This document shows positions 33,454-41,009 of a DNA stretch of 64,000 nucleotides, one piece after another. Origin of the DNA: G025836975 sp040391135 (GTDB taxonomy: Bacteria; Pseudomonadota; Gammaproteobacteria; Burkholderiales; Burkholderiaceae_B). Positions within the stretch are counted from its first letter, which is position 1. Each line of letters starts with the position of its first letter. A program made the translations under genes and the position numbers. The DNA is taken from NCBI GenBank assembly GCA_040391135.1, contig JBEBYL010000008.1, positions 101,222 to 165,221 of the forward strand, in the 5' to 3' direction. The notes beneath the pieces were generated by a model. It was given only the letters and a program-made list of their open reading frames with translations. It made no database searches and was not told where the DNA came from.

Positions 33454-35757
33454 ATGGATAGCAATCAAGCAGGCCTGTTCGACCCGGAAAGCGGCGGCGA
33501 CGGCATTACCCTGGCGCACTATGCCGAACAGGCTTATCTGGATTACGCGGTGTCGGTGGTTCGGGGCCGCGCCCTGCCCGACGTGGCGGACGGCCAGAAG
33601 CCCGTGCAGCGGCGTATTCTTTATGCCATGCAGGCCATGGGGCTTGGCCCCGGGGCCAAGCCGGTAAAGTCCGCCCGCGTGGTCGGCGACGTTCTCGGTA
33701 AATATCATCCTCACGGGGACCAGGCCGCCTATGACGCCATGGTCCGGATGGCGCAGGACTTCAGCTTGCGCTATCCGCTTATCGACGGCCAGGGGAATTT
33801 CGGGTCGCGCGACGGCGACAATGCCGCCGCCATGCGTTATACCGAAGCGCGCCTGACGCCTTTCGCGCGCGTGCTGCTCGATGAGCTGGACGAGGGCACG
33901 GTCGATTTCGCGCCGAATTACGACGGCAGCCAGAAAGAGCCGGTGCTTCTGCCCGCGCGCCTGCCCGTCATGCTGCTGAACGGCGCTTCGGGCATCGCGG
34001 TGGGGATGGCGACCGAGATTCCCTCGCACAATCTGCGCGAGGTGGCCCGCGCTTGCGTCGCGCTGATCCGCAATCCCAAGCTGCCGGACGAAGAGCTCTA
34101 CACCTTGATTCCGGGACCCGACTTCGCGGGCGGCGGACAGATCATTTCCTCGTCCGCGGAAATCGCCCACGTCTATGCCAGCGGCCGGGGCTCCATCAAG
34201 GCGCGGGCCCGCTGGCAATTCGAGGAAATGGCGCGTGGACAATGGCAACTGGTGGTAACGGAGTTGCCGCCGGGCACCTCTTCGCAGAAGATTCTTGAGG
34301 AAATCGAAGACCGCAGCAATCCCAAGGTCAAGGCGGGCAAGAAAAGCCTGAGCACCGAGCAGCAACAGACCAAGGCCCTGATCCTGGGCCTGCTGGATGC
34401 GGTGCGCGACGAATCCGGTAAAGATGCGGCGGTCCGGCTGGTTTTTGAACCCAAGACCAGCCGCATCGATCGCGACGAGTTCGTCAATACCCTGCTGGCC
34501 CAGACCAGCATGGAAGGCAGTGTTTCGTGCAATCTGGTCTGCATCGGCACGGACGGGCGTCCCGGCCAGCGCGCCTTGAGGCAGGTATTGACCGAGTGGC
34601 TGGGATTCCGCGCGCACACCATGACGCGGCGCACCCAGTTCCGCCTGGACAAGGTGACCGATCGCATCCATGTGCTGGAAGGGCGCATGGTGGTCTACCT
34701 GAATGTGGACGAGGTCATCCAGACCATACGCGAATCGGACGAGCCGCGCGCCGCGCTGATGGAGCGCTTCGACCTGTCGGAAAGGCAGGCCGAGGACATC
34801 CTGGAAATGCGCTTGCGGCAATTGGCGCGGCTGGAAGGCTTCAAGATCGAGAAAGAACTGGCGGCCCAGCGGGACGAACAGGCCGCGCTGCGCGAGCTCC
34901 TGGAAAACCCCAGCGCGTTCAAGCGCCTGATGATCAAGGAGATCGAAGCCGATGCCAAGCAGTATGGCGACGATCGGCGCACCCTGATCGAAGCGGCCGA
35001 GCGCGCGGTGCTCGAGACGCGCGTCGTCGAAGAGCCTGTTACGGTCGTCATCTCGCAAAAGGGATGGCTGCGCGCGCGCCAGGGCCACGGCCACGATGCC
35101 GCGCAATTCGGCTTCAAGGCGGGCGATGCCCTGTACGATGCCATCGAATGTCTCAGCACCGACGAACTGGTGGCCTTTTCCAATACCGGCCGGGTATACA
35201 CCGTTGCGGTCTCCAGCCTGCCCTCGGCGCGGGGGGACGGCCAGCCCATTACCGCCATGGTCGAGACCGAACATGGTGCGCGGATCGTTCATATGATTGC
35301 GGGGAATCCGGGGCGGCGCTATGTGCTGGGCACCCAATCGGGCTACGGCTTCATGACGACGCTCAAGGACCTGACGACGCGCCAGCGCGCCGGCAAGCAG
35401 TTCATTACCCTGGAAAAGGGCGATGTGCTGCAAAAGCCCATCTTGCTGCGCGATACGGATCGCCAACTGGCCATGCTGTCCCGGAAGGGCAAATTCCTGG
35501 TGATAGAGCTTGCCGAACTGAAGACGCTTTCGGGCGGCGGACGCGGCACCATACTGATGGCGCTGGACGCGGGCGACGCGCTCGAGCAATGGGTGGCTGC
35601 CGGTCCCGCGGGCGTGGTGGCCAGCGGCGTCTACCGCAACAAGGAAACGTCCCTGGTGCTGGACGGGGAGGCCTTGGCCGAGTATGTGGGCAAGCGGGCC
35701 CGCAAAGGAAAAGTCTTGTCGATCAAGGTGAAGCAACCTACACTTTCCGCCGCCTAG
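33454..35757 (+). CDS. parC: DNA topoisomerase IV subunit A
   Basis: ParC is the breakage-reunion subunit partnering ParE. The 767-residue protein has the winged-helix region with KYHPHGDQAAYDAM (84-97), the catalytic tyrosine Tyr129 in AAMRYTEARL, the tower and coiled-coil domains, and a C-terminal beta-pinwheel. The quinolone hot-spot position (Ser80 in E. coli) is Gln90 here, which I take as the normal residue of this lineage rather than an acquired mutation. It is in operon order after parE. Confidence 0.97.
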   Translation: MDSNQAGLFDPESGGDGITLAHYAEQAYLDYAVSVVRGRALPDVADGQKPVQRRILYAMQAMGLGPGAKPVKSARVVGDVLGKYHPHGDQAAYDAMVRMAQDFSLRYPLIDGQGNFGSRDGDNAAAMRYTEARLTPFARVLLDELDEGTVDFAPNYDGSQKEPVLLPARLPVMLLNGASGIAVGMATEIPSHNLREVARACVALIRNPKLPDEELYTLIPGPDFAGGGQIISSSAEIAHVYASGRGSIKARARWQFEEMARGQWQLVVTELPPGTSSQKILEEIEDRSNPKVKAGKKSLSTEQQQTKALILGLLDAVRDESGKDAAVRLVFEPKTSRIDRDEFVNTLLAQTSMEGSVSCNLVCIGTDGRPGQRALRQVLTEWLGFRAHTMTRRTQFRLDKVTDRIHVLEGRMVVYLNVDEVIQTIRESDEPRAALMERFDLSERQAEDILEMRLRQLARLEGFKIEKELAAQRDEQAALRELLENPSAFKRLMIKEIEADAKQYGDDRRTLIEAAERAVLETRVVEEPVTVVISQKGWLRARQGHGHDAAQFGFKAGDALYDAIECLSTDELVAFSNTGRVYTVAVSSLPSARGDGQPITAMVETEHGARIVHMIAGNPGRRYVLGTQSGYGFMTTLKDLTTRQRAGKQFITLEKGDVLQKPILLRDTDRQLAMLSRKGKFLVIELAELKTLSGGGRGTILMALDAGDALEQWVAAGPAGVVASGVYRNKETSLVLDGEALAEYVGKRARKGKVLSIKVKQPTLSAA

Positions 35758-35810
35758 GCCATCGGGCTTAAAATGGCGGTATTTTCGTTTATTTTTCATT
35801 ATTGGGCGTC

Positions 35811-36848
35811 ATGAGTTTCAAGGTCACAGTTCAACCCAGCCAGCACGAGTTCACCGTCGAAGAGGGGCAGTCCGTACTGGATGGCGCCCTGGCCGCAGGC
35901 ATCGTCTTGCCGTACAGCTGCCGCAACGGCGCATGCTCCACCTGCAAGGGCAAGGTGATTGAAGGGTCGTACGACGCCGGAGCAAGCCCGGCGCAAATCC
36001 TGTCGCCTGAAGACCTGGAGCATGGCTATACCTTGTTTTGCCAGGCCCGGCCCAGCTCCGACCTGACGATAGAGGCCCATGAAATCCGCATGGCCAGCGA
36101 CATCCAGATCCGCAAGATGCCGGCCCGCGTCATGGGACTGGAAAAGGCCGCCGACGATGTCATGCTTGTCAAGCTGCAATTGCCCGCGGCGGACCCTTTC
36201 CGGTACTACGCCGGCCAGTACATCGAGTTCATCCTGAAGGATGGGCGCCGGCGCAGTTATTCCATGGCCACGACGCCCAATGAAAACAATCTGGTTGAAT
36301 TGCACATACGGCATACGCCGGGCGGTGTGTTCACCGACCATGTGTTCGGCGCGGGCGAAACGCAAATGAAGGTACGCGAGATTCTGCGCGTGGAAGGGCC
36401 GTTCGGCTCGTTCTTCCTGCGCGAAGACAACCAAAAGCCCCTGGTATTCCTGGCCAGCGGCACGGGTTTTGCGCCGATCAAGGCCATCGTCGAGCGTATG
36501 ATAGTCAATGGCGACCGGCGCAAGGCAGTCTTGTATTGGGGCGGCCGGCGTCCGGCCGACCTTTACATGCACGAGCTGGCGCAACAGTGGACGAAAGACC
36601 TGCCGGACTTCAGCTACGTGCCGGTGATATCCGAGGCATTGCCCGAGGACGGCTGGACAGGCCGCCAGGGCTTTGTGCATCAGGCCGTGCTGCAAGACAT
36701 TCCCGACTTGTCGGGACATCAGGTGTATGCCTGCGGCGCACCGGTCATGGTCGATAGCGCGCGCCGGGATTTCATTCAACTGAACGGCTTGCCCGAAGAC
36801 GAATTCTTTGCTGACGCGTTCACGACCGAGGCTCATGTCGCCGAGTAG
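35811..36848 (+). CDS. ferredoxin-NAD(P)H reductase-type protein (CDP-6-deoxy-delta-3,4-glucoseen reductase-like)
   Basis: This is a 345-residue fusion. The N-terminal plant-type [2Fe-2S] ferredoxin domain has cysteines Cys37, Cys42, Cys45 and Cys77. It is followed by a ferredoxin reductase with the FAD motif RRSYSMAT (about 146-153) and the NAD(P)-binding segment FLASGTGFAPIKAIVE. This is the AscD/E3-like or phenol-hydroxylase-P5-like class. The electron acceptor is unknown, and no oxygenase or deoxysugar genes are adjacent. ATG 35811 is the start, and a TTG nine bases earlier is less likely. It follows parC by 53 bases. Confidence 0.87.
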   Translation: MSFKVTVQPSQHEFTVEEGQSVLDGALAAGIVLPYSCRNGACSTCKGKVIEGSYDAGASPAQILSPEDLEHGYTLFCQARPSSDLTIEAHEIRMASDIQIRKMPARVMGLEKAADDVMLVKLQLPAADPFRYYAGQYIEFILKDGRRRSYSMATTPNENNLVELHIRHTPGGVFTDHVFGAGETQMKVREILRVEGPFGSFFLREDNQKPLVFLASGTGFAPIKAIVERMIVNGDRRKAVLYWGGRRPADLYMHELAQQWTKDLPDFSYVPVISEALPEDGWTGRQGFVHQAVLQDIPDLSGHQVYACGAPVMVDSARRDFIQLNGLPEDEFFADAFTTEAHVAE

Positions 36849-36929
36849 GCTTGTGGCAGGCGGCAAGGGCGCCGATGCGCGGCGGATTCTTCGCGGCACG
36901 CCGTCCAATCAGCGTTAAAGGACAGGACA

Positions 36930-38183
36930 ATGAGGATAGCAGTACTGGGCAGCGGCGTGATCGGAACGTCGACGGCATGGTGGCTGAAGCAGGCTGGCCA
37001 TGATGTGGTTGTCATCGATCGCGAAAGCGGCCCCGCCCAGGAAACCAGCCGCGCCAATGGCTGCCAGATTTCCGTGTCGTATTCCGAACCGTGGGCCAAT
37101 CCGCAGGCCCCCCTCAAGCTTGCGCGCTGGCTGTTCAAGGACGATTCGCCCATTGTCTTCCGGCCCAGCTTCGATCTAAGGCAATGGTGGTGGGGATTGC
37201 AGTTTCTGCGCGAATGCCTGCCCGGCAGGCTGGCGCCGAATATCCGCGCGATGGTGCGCATGTCGGAATACAGCCGCGGCACGCTGCAGGCGATGCGGCG
37301 CGAACTGGGCATCGAATACAACCACCTGGAACGCGGCATACTGAATTTCTACCGCAATCAGTCCGAATTCGAGGATTCCCAGAGAATGGCGGGCGTGATG
37401 CGCGATTTCGGCGTGGACCGCCGTATTGTCACGACCGATGAAATCATTCAGCTGGAACCCGCATTGGCGCCGGTGCGCGACAGCATTGTGGGCGGCGACT
37501 ACACGGCCGAGGACGAAACCGGCGACATCTATCTGTTCACCAAGGCGCTGGCCGAGAAAGCCGAGCAAGCGGGAGTGGAATTCCGGTTTTCCACTCAATT
37601 GAGCCGCCTGGTGTCGGTGGGGGGGCGGATAGAAGGGGCGGAAGTGATTCGGCCCGACGGCCTGTACGATACCGTGCGGGCCGACGCCTATGTGGCGGCG
37701 CTGGGCTCGTTTACGCCCTGGTTCGTGTCGCCACTGGGCGTGCCGTGCAATGTGTATCCGGCCAAGGGCTATTCGGCAACATTCGATATCGTGGATCCGT
37801 CGGCCGCCCCGACGGTCAGCCTGACCGACAGCGCGCATAAGGTCGTCTACAGCCGCTTGGGCAATCAATTGCGCATGGCGGGGACGGCGGAGCTTTCAGG
37901 CTACTCGCGCGCGCTTAATACAATCCGTTGCGATAATATGACGCGGCTTGCGAAGGAGTTGTTCCCAAGCGCGCTTGATTTTGATAATGTGTGCTACTGG
38001 TCGGGCCTGCGCCCCACGACACCTTCAAACGTCCCGCTTATTGGCAGAACCAAGATTCAGAACCTGTATCTGAATACCGGTCACGGTACCTTGGGATGGA
38101 CCATGGGGGTGGGGTCGGGGCGCGCGCTGGCGGACCTTATCTCGGGCCGCAAGCCCGAACCTGAATTTCCTTTCCTAGGTTAA
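36930..38183 (+). CDS. D-amino acid dehydrogenase-like FAD oxidoreductase
   Basis: The 417-residue FAD-dependent oxidoreductase of the DAO family has the N-terminal dinucleotide-binding fold MRIAVLGSGVIGTSTAWWL and the DadA-like signatures GHDVVVIDRESGPAQETSRANG and the C-terminal GHGTLGWTMG. DadA deaminates D-amino acids, feeding electrons to the respiratory chain. It may be dadA itself, but the family has many relatives and no alanine racemase is adjacent. The next gene, a solute-binding protein, starts seven bases downstream, so the two are probably co-transcribed. Confidence 0.85.
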   Translation: MRIAVLGSGVIGTSTAWWLKQAGHDVVVIDRESGPAQETSRANGCQISVSYSEPWANPQAPLKLARWLFKDDSPIVFRPSFDLRQWWWGLQFLRECLPGRLAPNIRAMVRMSEYSRGTLQAMRRELGIEYNHLERGILNFYRNQSEFEDSQRMAGVMRDFGVDRRIVTTDEIIQLEPALAPVRDSIVGGDYTAEDETGDIYLFTKALAEKAEQAGVEFRFSTQLSRLVSVGGRIEGAEVIRPDGLYDTVRADAYVAALGSFTPWFVSPLGVPCNVYPAKGYSATFDIVDPSAAPTVSLTDSAHKVVYSRLGNQLRMAGTAELSGYSRALNTIRCDNMTRLAKELFPSALDFDNVCYWSGLRPTTPSNVPLIGRTKIQNLYLNTGHGTLGWTMGVGSGRALADLISGRKPEPEFPFLG

Positions 38184-38190
38184 ATCTGCT

Positions 38191-39510
38191 ATGAAATTAC
38201 ACTGGCTTTACGGCGCCCTGTTTTCCGGGCGCAAGCTTGCGTGGGCAAGTGCGGGCGCGATGTTGCTGACCTCGATGGCTGCGTCGGCCGCCACCGAGGT
38301 TCGAGTCTGGCATTCGCTTAGTCCGTACAACAAGGAAGTCTTCGAGAGCCTGGTCAAGGATTTCAACCGCGACCAGAAAGAGGTCACGGTCAAGCTAAAA
38401 GCTTTCGGTAGTGAAGAAGAAATAGAAGCGGCGCTGGACGCCGCCAAGAAGCGCGACGACAGGCCGCAATTGGTGCAATTGGACGATGACCGCGCACCCG
38501 ACGAGGTAGCCGGCCGTTCGTATATCCAGCCTTTGCACGCCTTGCTGGCGAAGCACCCCATCAAGGACGCGAAGTGGTTCCTGCCTGAACAGAATACATT
38601 CGCACGCGACAACAAGGGCAGGCTGGTGGCATTCCCTTATATGGTGGATGTGCCGGTGATGTTCTACAACATCGATGCCTTCAAGAAAGCCGATCTCAAG
38701 CCGGCGGTTCCTCAGCGGGCCTGGAATGGACTGCAGGATCAGTTGGTTACGCTGGCCAACAATGGATCGCGCAACTGTCCGCTGACGTCGGACCAGCCGG
38801 TGTCGATCAATCTGGAAAACCTGGCGGCGGTGAATAATCAGCTTTATGCCAGCAACGATAATGGCTTGAAGGCAAAGAGCAAGCCGGCGTTCAGCTTCGA
38901 CTCCATGTACATACGGCATCTTTCGCTGATGATCAGCTGGGTCCGTTCCGAACTGATGGTGAAGCCGGAATTCGATTCGGTGGCCACCAAGCGTTTTGCG
39001 GGCCGCGAATGCGCAGTGCTTCTTTCGACGTCGGGCAATCTGGGTTATTTCAAGAATTCGAAGAAGCTGGATTTTGCGATAAGCGGGCTGCCTTATTATC
39101 CGCAGGTCACGCAAAAACCGGGCAATCCTTTCGTGGGCGGCTCGGCGTTGTGGGTGACGGCGGGGCAGTCCAAGGACAGCGATGCGGCCAGCGCGCAGTT
39201 TTTGGCCTGGCTTGCGCAGCCGAAGCGGGCGGCCGAGTGGTATCAAAACACGGGTTTCCTGCCTTTGACGGAGCAGGCGTTCGCACAGACGGATAACGGG
39301 TATTACAAGGATCTGGGCGATTGGAAGCAACTGGTGGCGGCCAATGCCAAGAATCCCGGCGCCAACAGCCGCGGTTTCAGGATCGATAATTATCCCCGTA
39401 TACGGGCGATGTTCCACGCTACGCTGGAGAAGGCCCTGAGCGGGAATCAGCCTGCGCCGACGGCATTGAATACGGCGGCGGTCGAGGCCGGGAAGCTGAT
39501 GCGGAAGTAG
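38191..39510 (+). CDS. UgpB-like ABC transporter solute-binding protein, orphan
   Basis: This 439-residue extracellular solute-binding protein of family 1 carries a signal peptide (cleavage likely after AASA near residue 34). The mature part begins TEVRVWHSLSPYNKEVFESLVKDFN, as in UgpB (glycerol-3-phosphate binding), and includes the lid segment VAFPYMVDVPVMFYN. Permease and ATPase genes are absent, so its transporter lies elsewhere or it is a stand-alone binder. It is probably transcribed with the DadA-like gene and is followed by a strong terminator. Confidence 0.88.
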   Translation: MKLHWLYGALFSGRKLAWASAGAMLLTSMAASAATEVRVWHSLSPYNKEVFESLVKDFNRDQKEVTVKLKAFGSEEEIEAALDAAKKRDDRPQLVQLDDDRAPDEVAGRSYIQPLHALLAKHPIKDAKWFLPEQNTFARDNKGRLVAFPYMVDVPVMFYNIDAFKKADLKPAVPQRAWNGLQDQLVTLANNGSRNCPLTSDQPVSINLENLAAVNNQLYASNDNGLKAKSKPAFSFDSMYIRHLSLMISWVRSELMVKPEFDSVATKRFAGRECAVLLSTSGNLGYFKNSKKLDFAISGLPYYPQVTQKPGNPFVGGSALWVTAGQSKDSDAASAQFLAWLAQPKRAAEWYQNTGFLPLTEQAFAQTDNGYYKDLGDWKQLVAANAKNPGANSRGFRIDNYPRIRAMFHATLEKALSGNQPAPTALNTAAVEAGKLMRK

Positions 39511-39534
39511 CCGGTGCTTTAATTGTTTGGAAGG

Positions 39535-39565
39535 CGCCGTCTCTTTTTGAGGCGGCGTTTTTTTT
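39535..39565 (+). terminator. strong intrinsic terminator after the solute-binding protein gene
   Basis: CGCCGTCTC (39535-39543) pairs with GAGGCGGCG (39549-39557) with a single G-T pair and a five-T loop, followed directly by eight T residues. This is the best-formed intrinsic terminator in the window. Confidence 0.9.
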
Positions 39566-39612
39566 GTGATGACTCTGAAGTAACTTGGAGACGTCCCTGC
39601 CTCTGTGAACAC

Positions 39613-39814
39613 GCCGTGGTGCCGCGGGTGGGCGGTTCCGGCACGGCGTGCTTGTTTCCGCGTCTTCCTCGTACACGCGGGCGGCGGGCGAACTCCCTGC
39701 GCGTCACTGCGTGCCGCTACGGTCAGACAGCGCCCGCCGACAGCACCCGCGTTCCCTACGGAAGCACGCGGCGCACGCCTAAACGCCGGAACCGCCCACC
39801 CGCGGCACCACGGC
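39613..39814 (-). repeat. long-hairpin interspersed repeat, copy 2
   Basis: A perfect 30-bp inverted repeat (39613-39642 with 39785-39814) encloses a 142-bp core that matches the copy at 20267-20464, in reverse orientation, with four differences. The inner nine bases of the arms are the same as in copy 1. The outer 21 bases are different from copy 1 but pair perfectly with each other. Conserved flanks are TGAACACGC (39606-39614) and CGGCTGCATA (39811-39820), the complements of those in copy 1. It lies between a terminator and the pilus operon promoter region. Confidence 0.9.
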
Positions 39815-39922
39815 TGCATACGGATTTGACTGCCGGTGGTTGATTCTATGGGTGGGTAATTGCAGCCTGGGCATGGTTGCTGTTTTTTTGGCGGTATTTA
39901 ATGTAAGCGTTTGTTTTTTATA

Positions 39923-39956
39923 AATTTTTTATCTATCAATGGCGCGATAAAAAATT
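39923..39956. promoter_or_regulatory. A+T-rich inverted repeat upstream of the pilus operon
   Basis: AATTTTTTATC (39923-39933) and GATAAAAAATT (39946-39956) form a perfect 11-bp inverted repeat with a 12-base spacer, inside the most A+T-rich stretch of this region, about 100 bases before the first pilus gene. It could be an operator or part of the promoter. No other gene is seen between 39815 and 40055. Confidence 0.5.
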
Positions 39957-40055
39957 CTATCCGTATATCTCGGTCTGGCGCGCCTGGGCGGATCGCAAGC
40001 AAGATGAGCAGCAATGCCGATGTTGGGCGGGGATGACTTGTTTTGGGTGCGAACG

Positions 40056-41009
40056 ATGGCCAGATTGATTGCTGCGTTTTTGTTGCTTGGCTTATTGCCG
40101 GCTTGCGCCGGCGTACATGATTGGCCCTCGTTTGTGCAAGCGATCCGGGCTGATAAGGCCGGGGCGGTCCAGTACAACTTCGATTGGGAACTGTCGGGCC
40201 ACAGGGCGGTGGCGCCTGTGCAGGTTTTCGACGACGGTGGCAAGACGTGGCTGCAGTTTTCGCCGCAACAGCCCGTGCCGGCGATTTTCGCGGACGGCGC
40301 CCAGGGTGGCAGGCCGCTGGCGTATACGCGCGAAGGGCCGTATGTGGTGCTGCAAGGCGTATGGCCGGCCCTGGTCTTGCGCGGCGGCCATCTTAGAAGC
40401 ACGGTACGGCGCATAGACACGATGAAGGCGGCGGCGGGGCCGGAGCTGGGCGCGGATGCGTTGGCTGTTGTCCCAAGCGCGGCGCTTGCGCCGGCCGCTT
40501 CGGCTCCGTCAGCGAATCCGGTAAATCCGGTAAATCCGGCGGGACCTATTGAAACTCCTGTGCCGATGCCGGCCGCGGCGCCGAGTTCGGCCGAAGCTGA
40601 AGAAAAGGGGCTTGCCGCAGAATCGCCGGATGGGGCTTCGGGCAAGGCGCCATCGTCGTTGCTGGCCACCGCGCTTACGGCCGCCAGTTTCGATCTGTCG
40701 GGCGCCGTGCCGGCGGACCGCTATCAAGTCAGCCCGCAAGATGCCACACTAAGATCGGCGCTGGCTCGATGGGCGCGACAGGCGGGCTGGACGTTCCAGC
40801 CCGAGCATTGGGCCATCGATGCGGATATACCGATAGTGGGCACGGCCAGTTTCGAAGCCGATTTCAAGCTGGCGGTGCGTGAACTGGTGGCGTCAACAGA
40901 GCTGTCGGACCGGCCGGCGCAGCCGTGCTTTTATTCCAACCAGGTACTGCGCGTTGTGCCCTATGCGCAGCCTTGCGACCGCACTGTCGGCGCGACGAGA
41001 CCGTCATGA
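40056..41009 (+). CDS. PilL/TcpQ-like lipoprotein with VirB9-like domain, type IVb pilus
   Basis: The 317-residue protein starts MARLIAAFLLLGLLPACAG, a signal peptide with possible lipobox (Cys17). Residues about 30-115 (YNFDWELSGHRAVAPVQVFDDGGKTWLQF) resemble the VirB9/TrbG/CagX beta domain of type IV secretion. A Pro/Ala linker with an NPVNPVNPAGP repeat follows, and the C-terminus (DATLRSALARWARQAGWTFQPEHWAIDADIP) resembles TcpQ/PilM-type secretin-assisting domains. It probably helps place the secretin encoded next, whose ATG overlaps its stop. The start at 40056 is set by the signal peptide. Confidence 0.78.
   Translation: MARLIAAFLLLGLLPACAGVHDWPSFVQAIRADKAGAVQYNFDWELSGHRAVAPVQVFDDGGKTWLQFSPQQPVPAIFADGAQGGRPLAYTREGPYVVLQGVWPALVLRGGHLRSTVRRIDTMKAAAGPELGADALAVVPSAALAPAASAPSANPVNPVNPAGPIETPVPMPAAAPSSAEAEEKGLAAESPDGASGKAPSSLLATALTAASFDLSGAVPADRYQVSPQDATLRSALARWARQAGWTFQPEHWAIDADIPIVGTASFEADFKLAVRELVASTELSDRPAQPCFYSNQVLRVVPYAQPCDRTVGATRPS

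Noticed and set aside
33700..33750. Quinolone-resistance change in ParC (Gln at the Ser80 position)
   Set aside because: The surrounding GDQAAYDA segment looks like the ordinary betaproteobacterial form, so I do not read it as an acquired mutation.
40509..40560. Short tandem repeat (CCGGTAAAT) in the first pilus gene as a phase-variation tract
   Set aside because: The nine-base units code in frame for NPV/NPA repeats, so change in number would not shift the frame.
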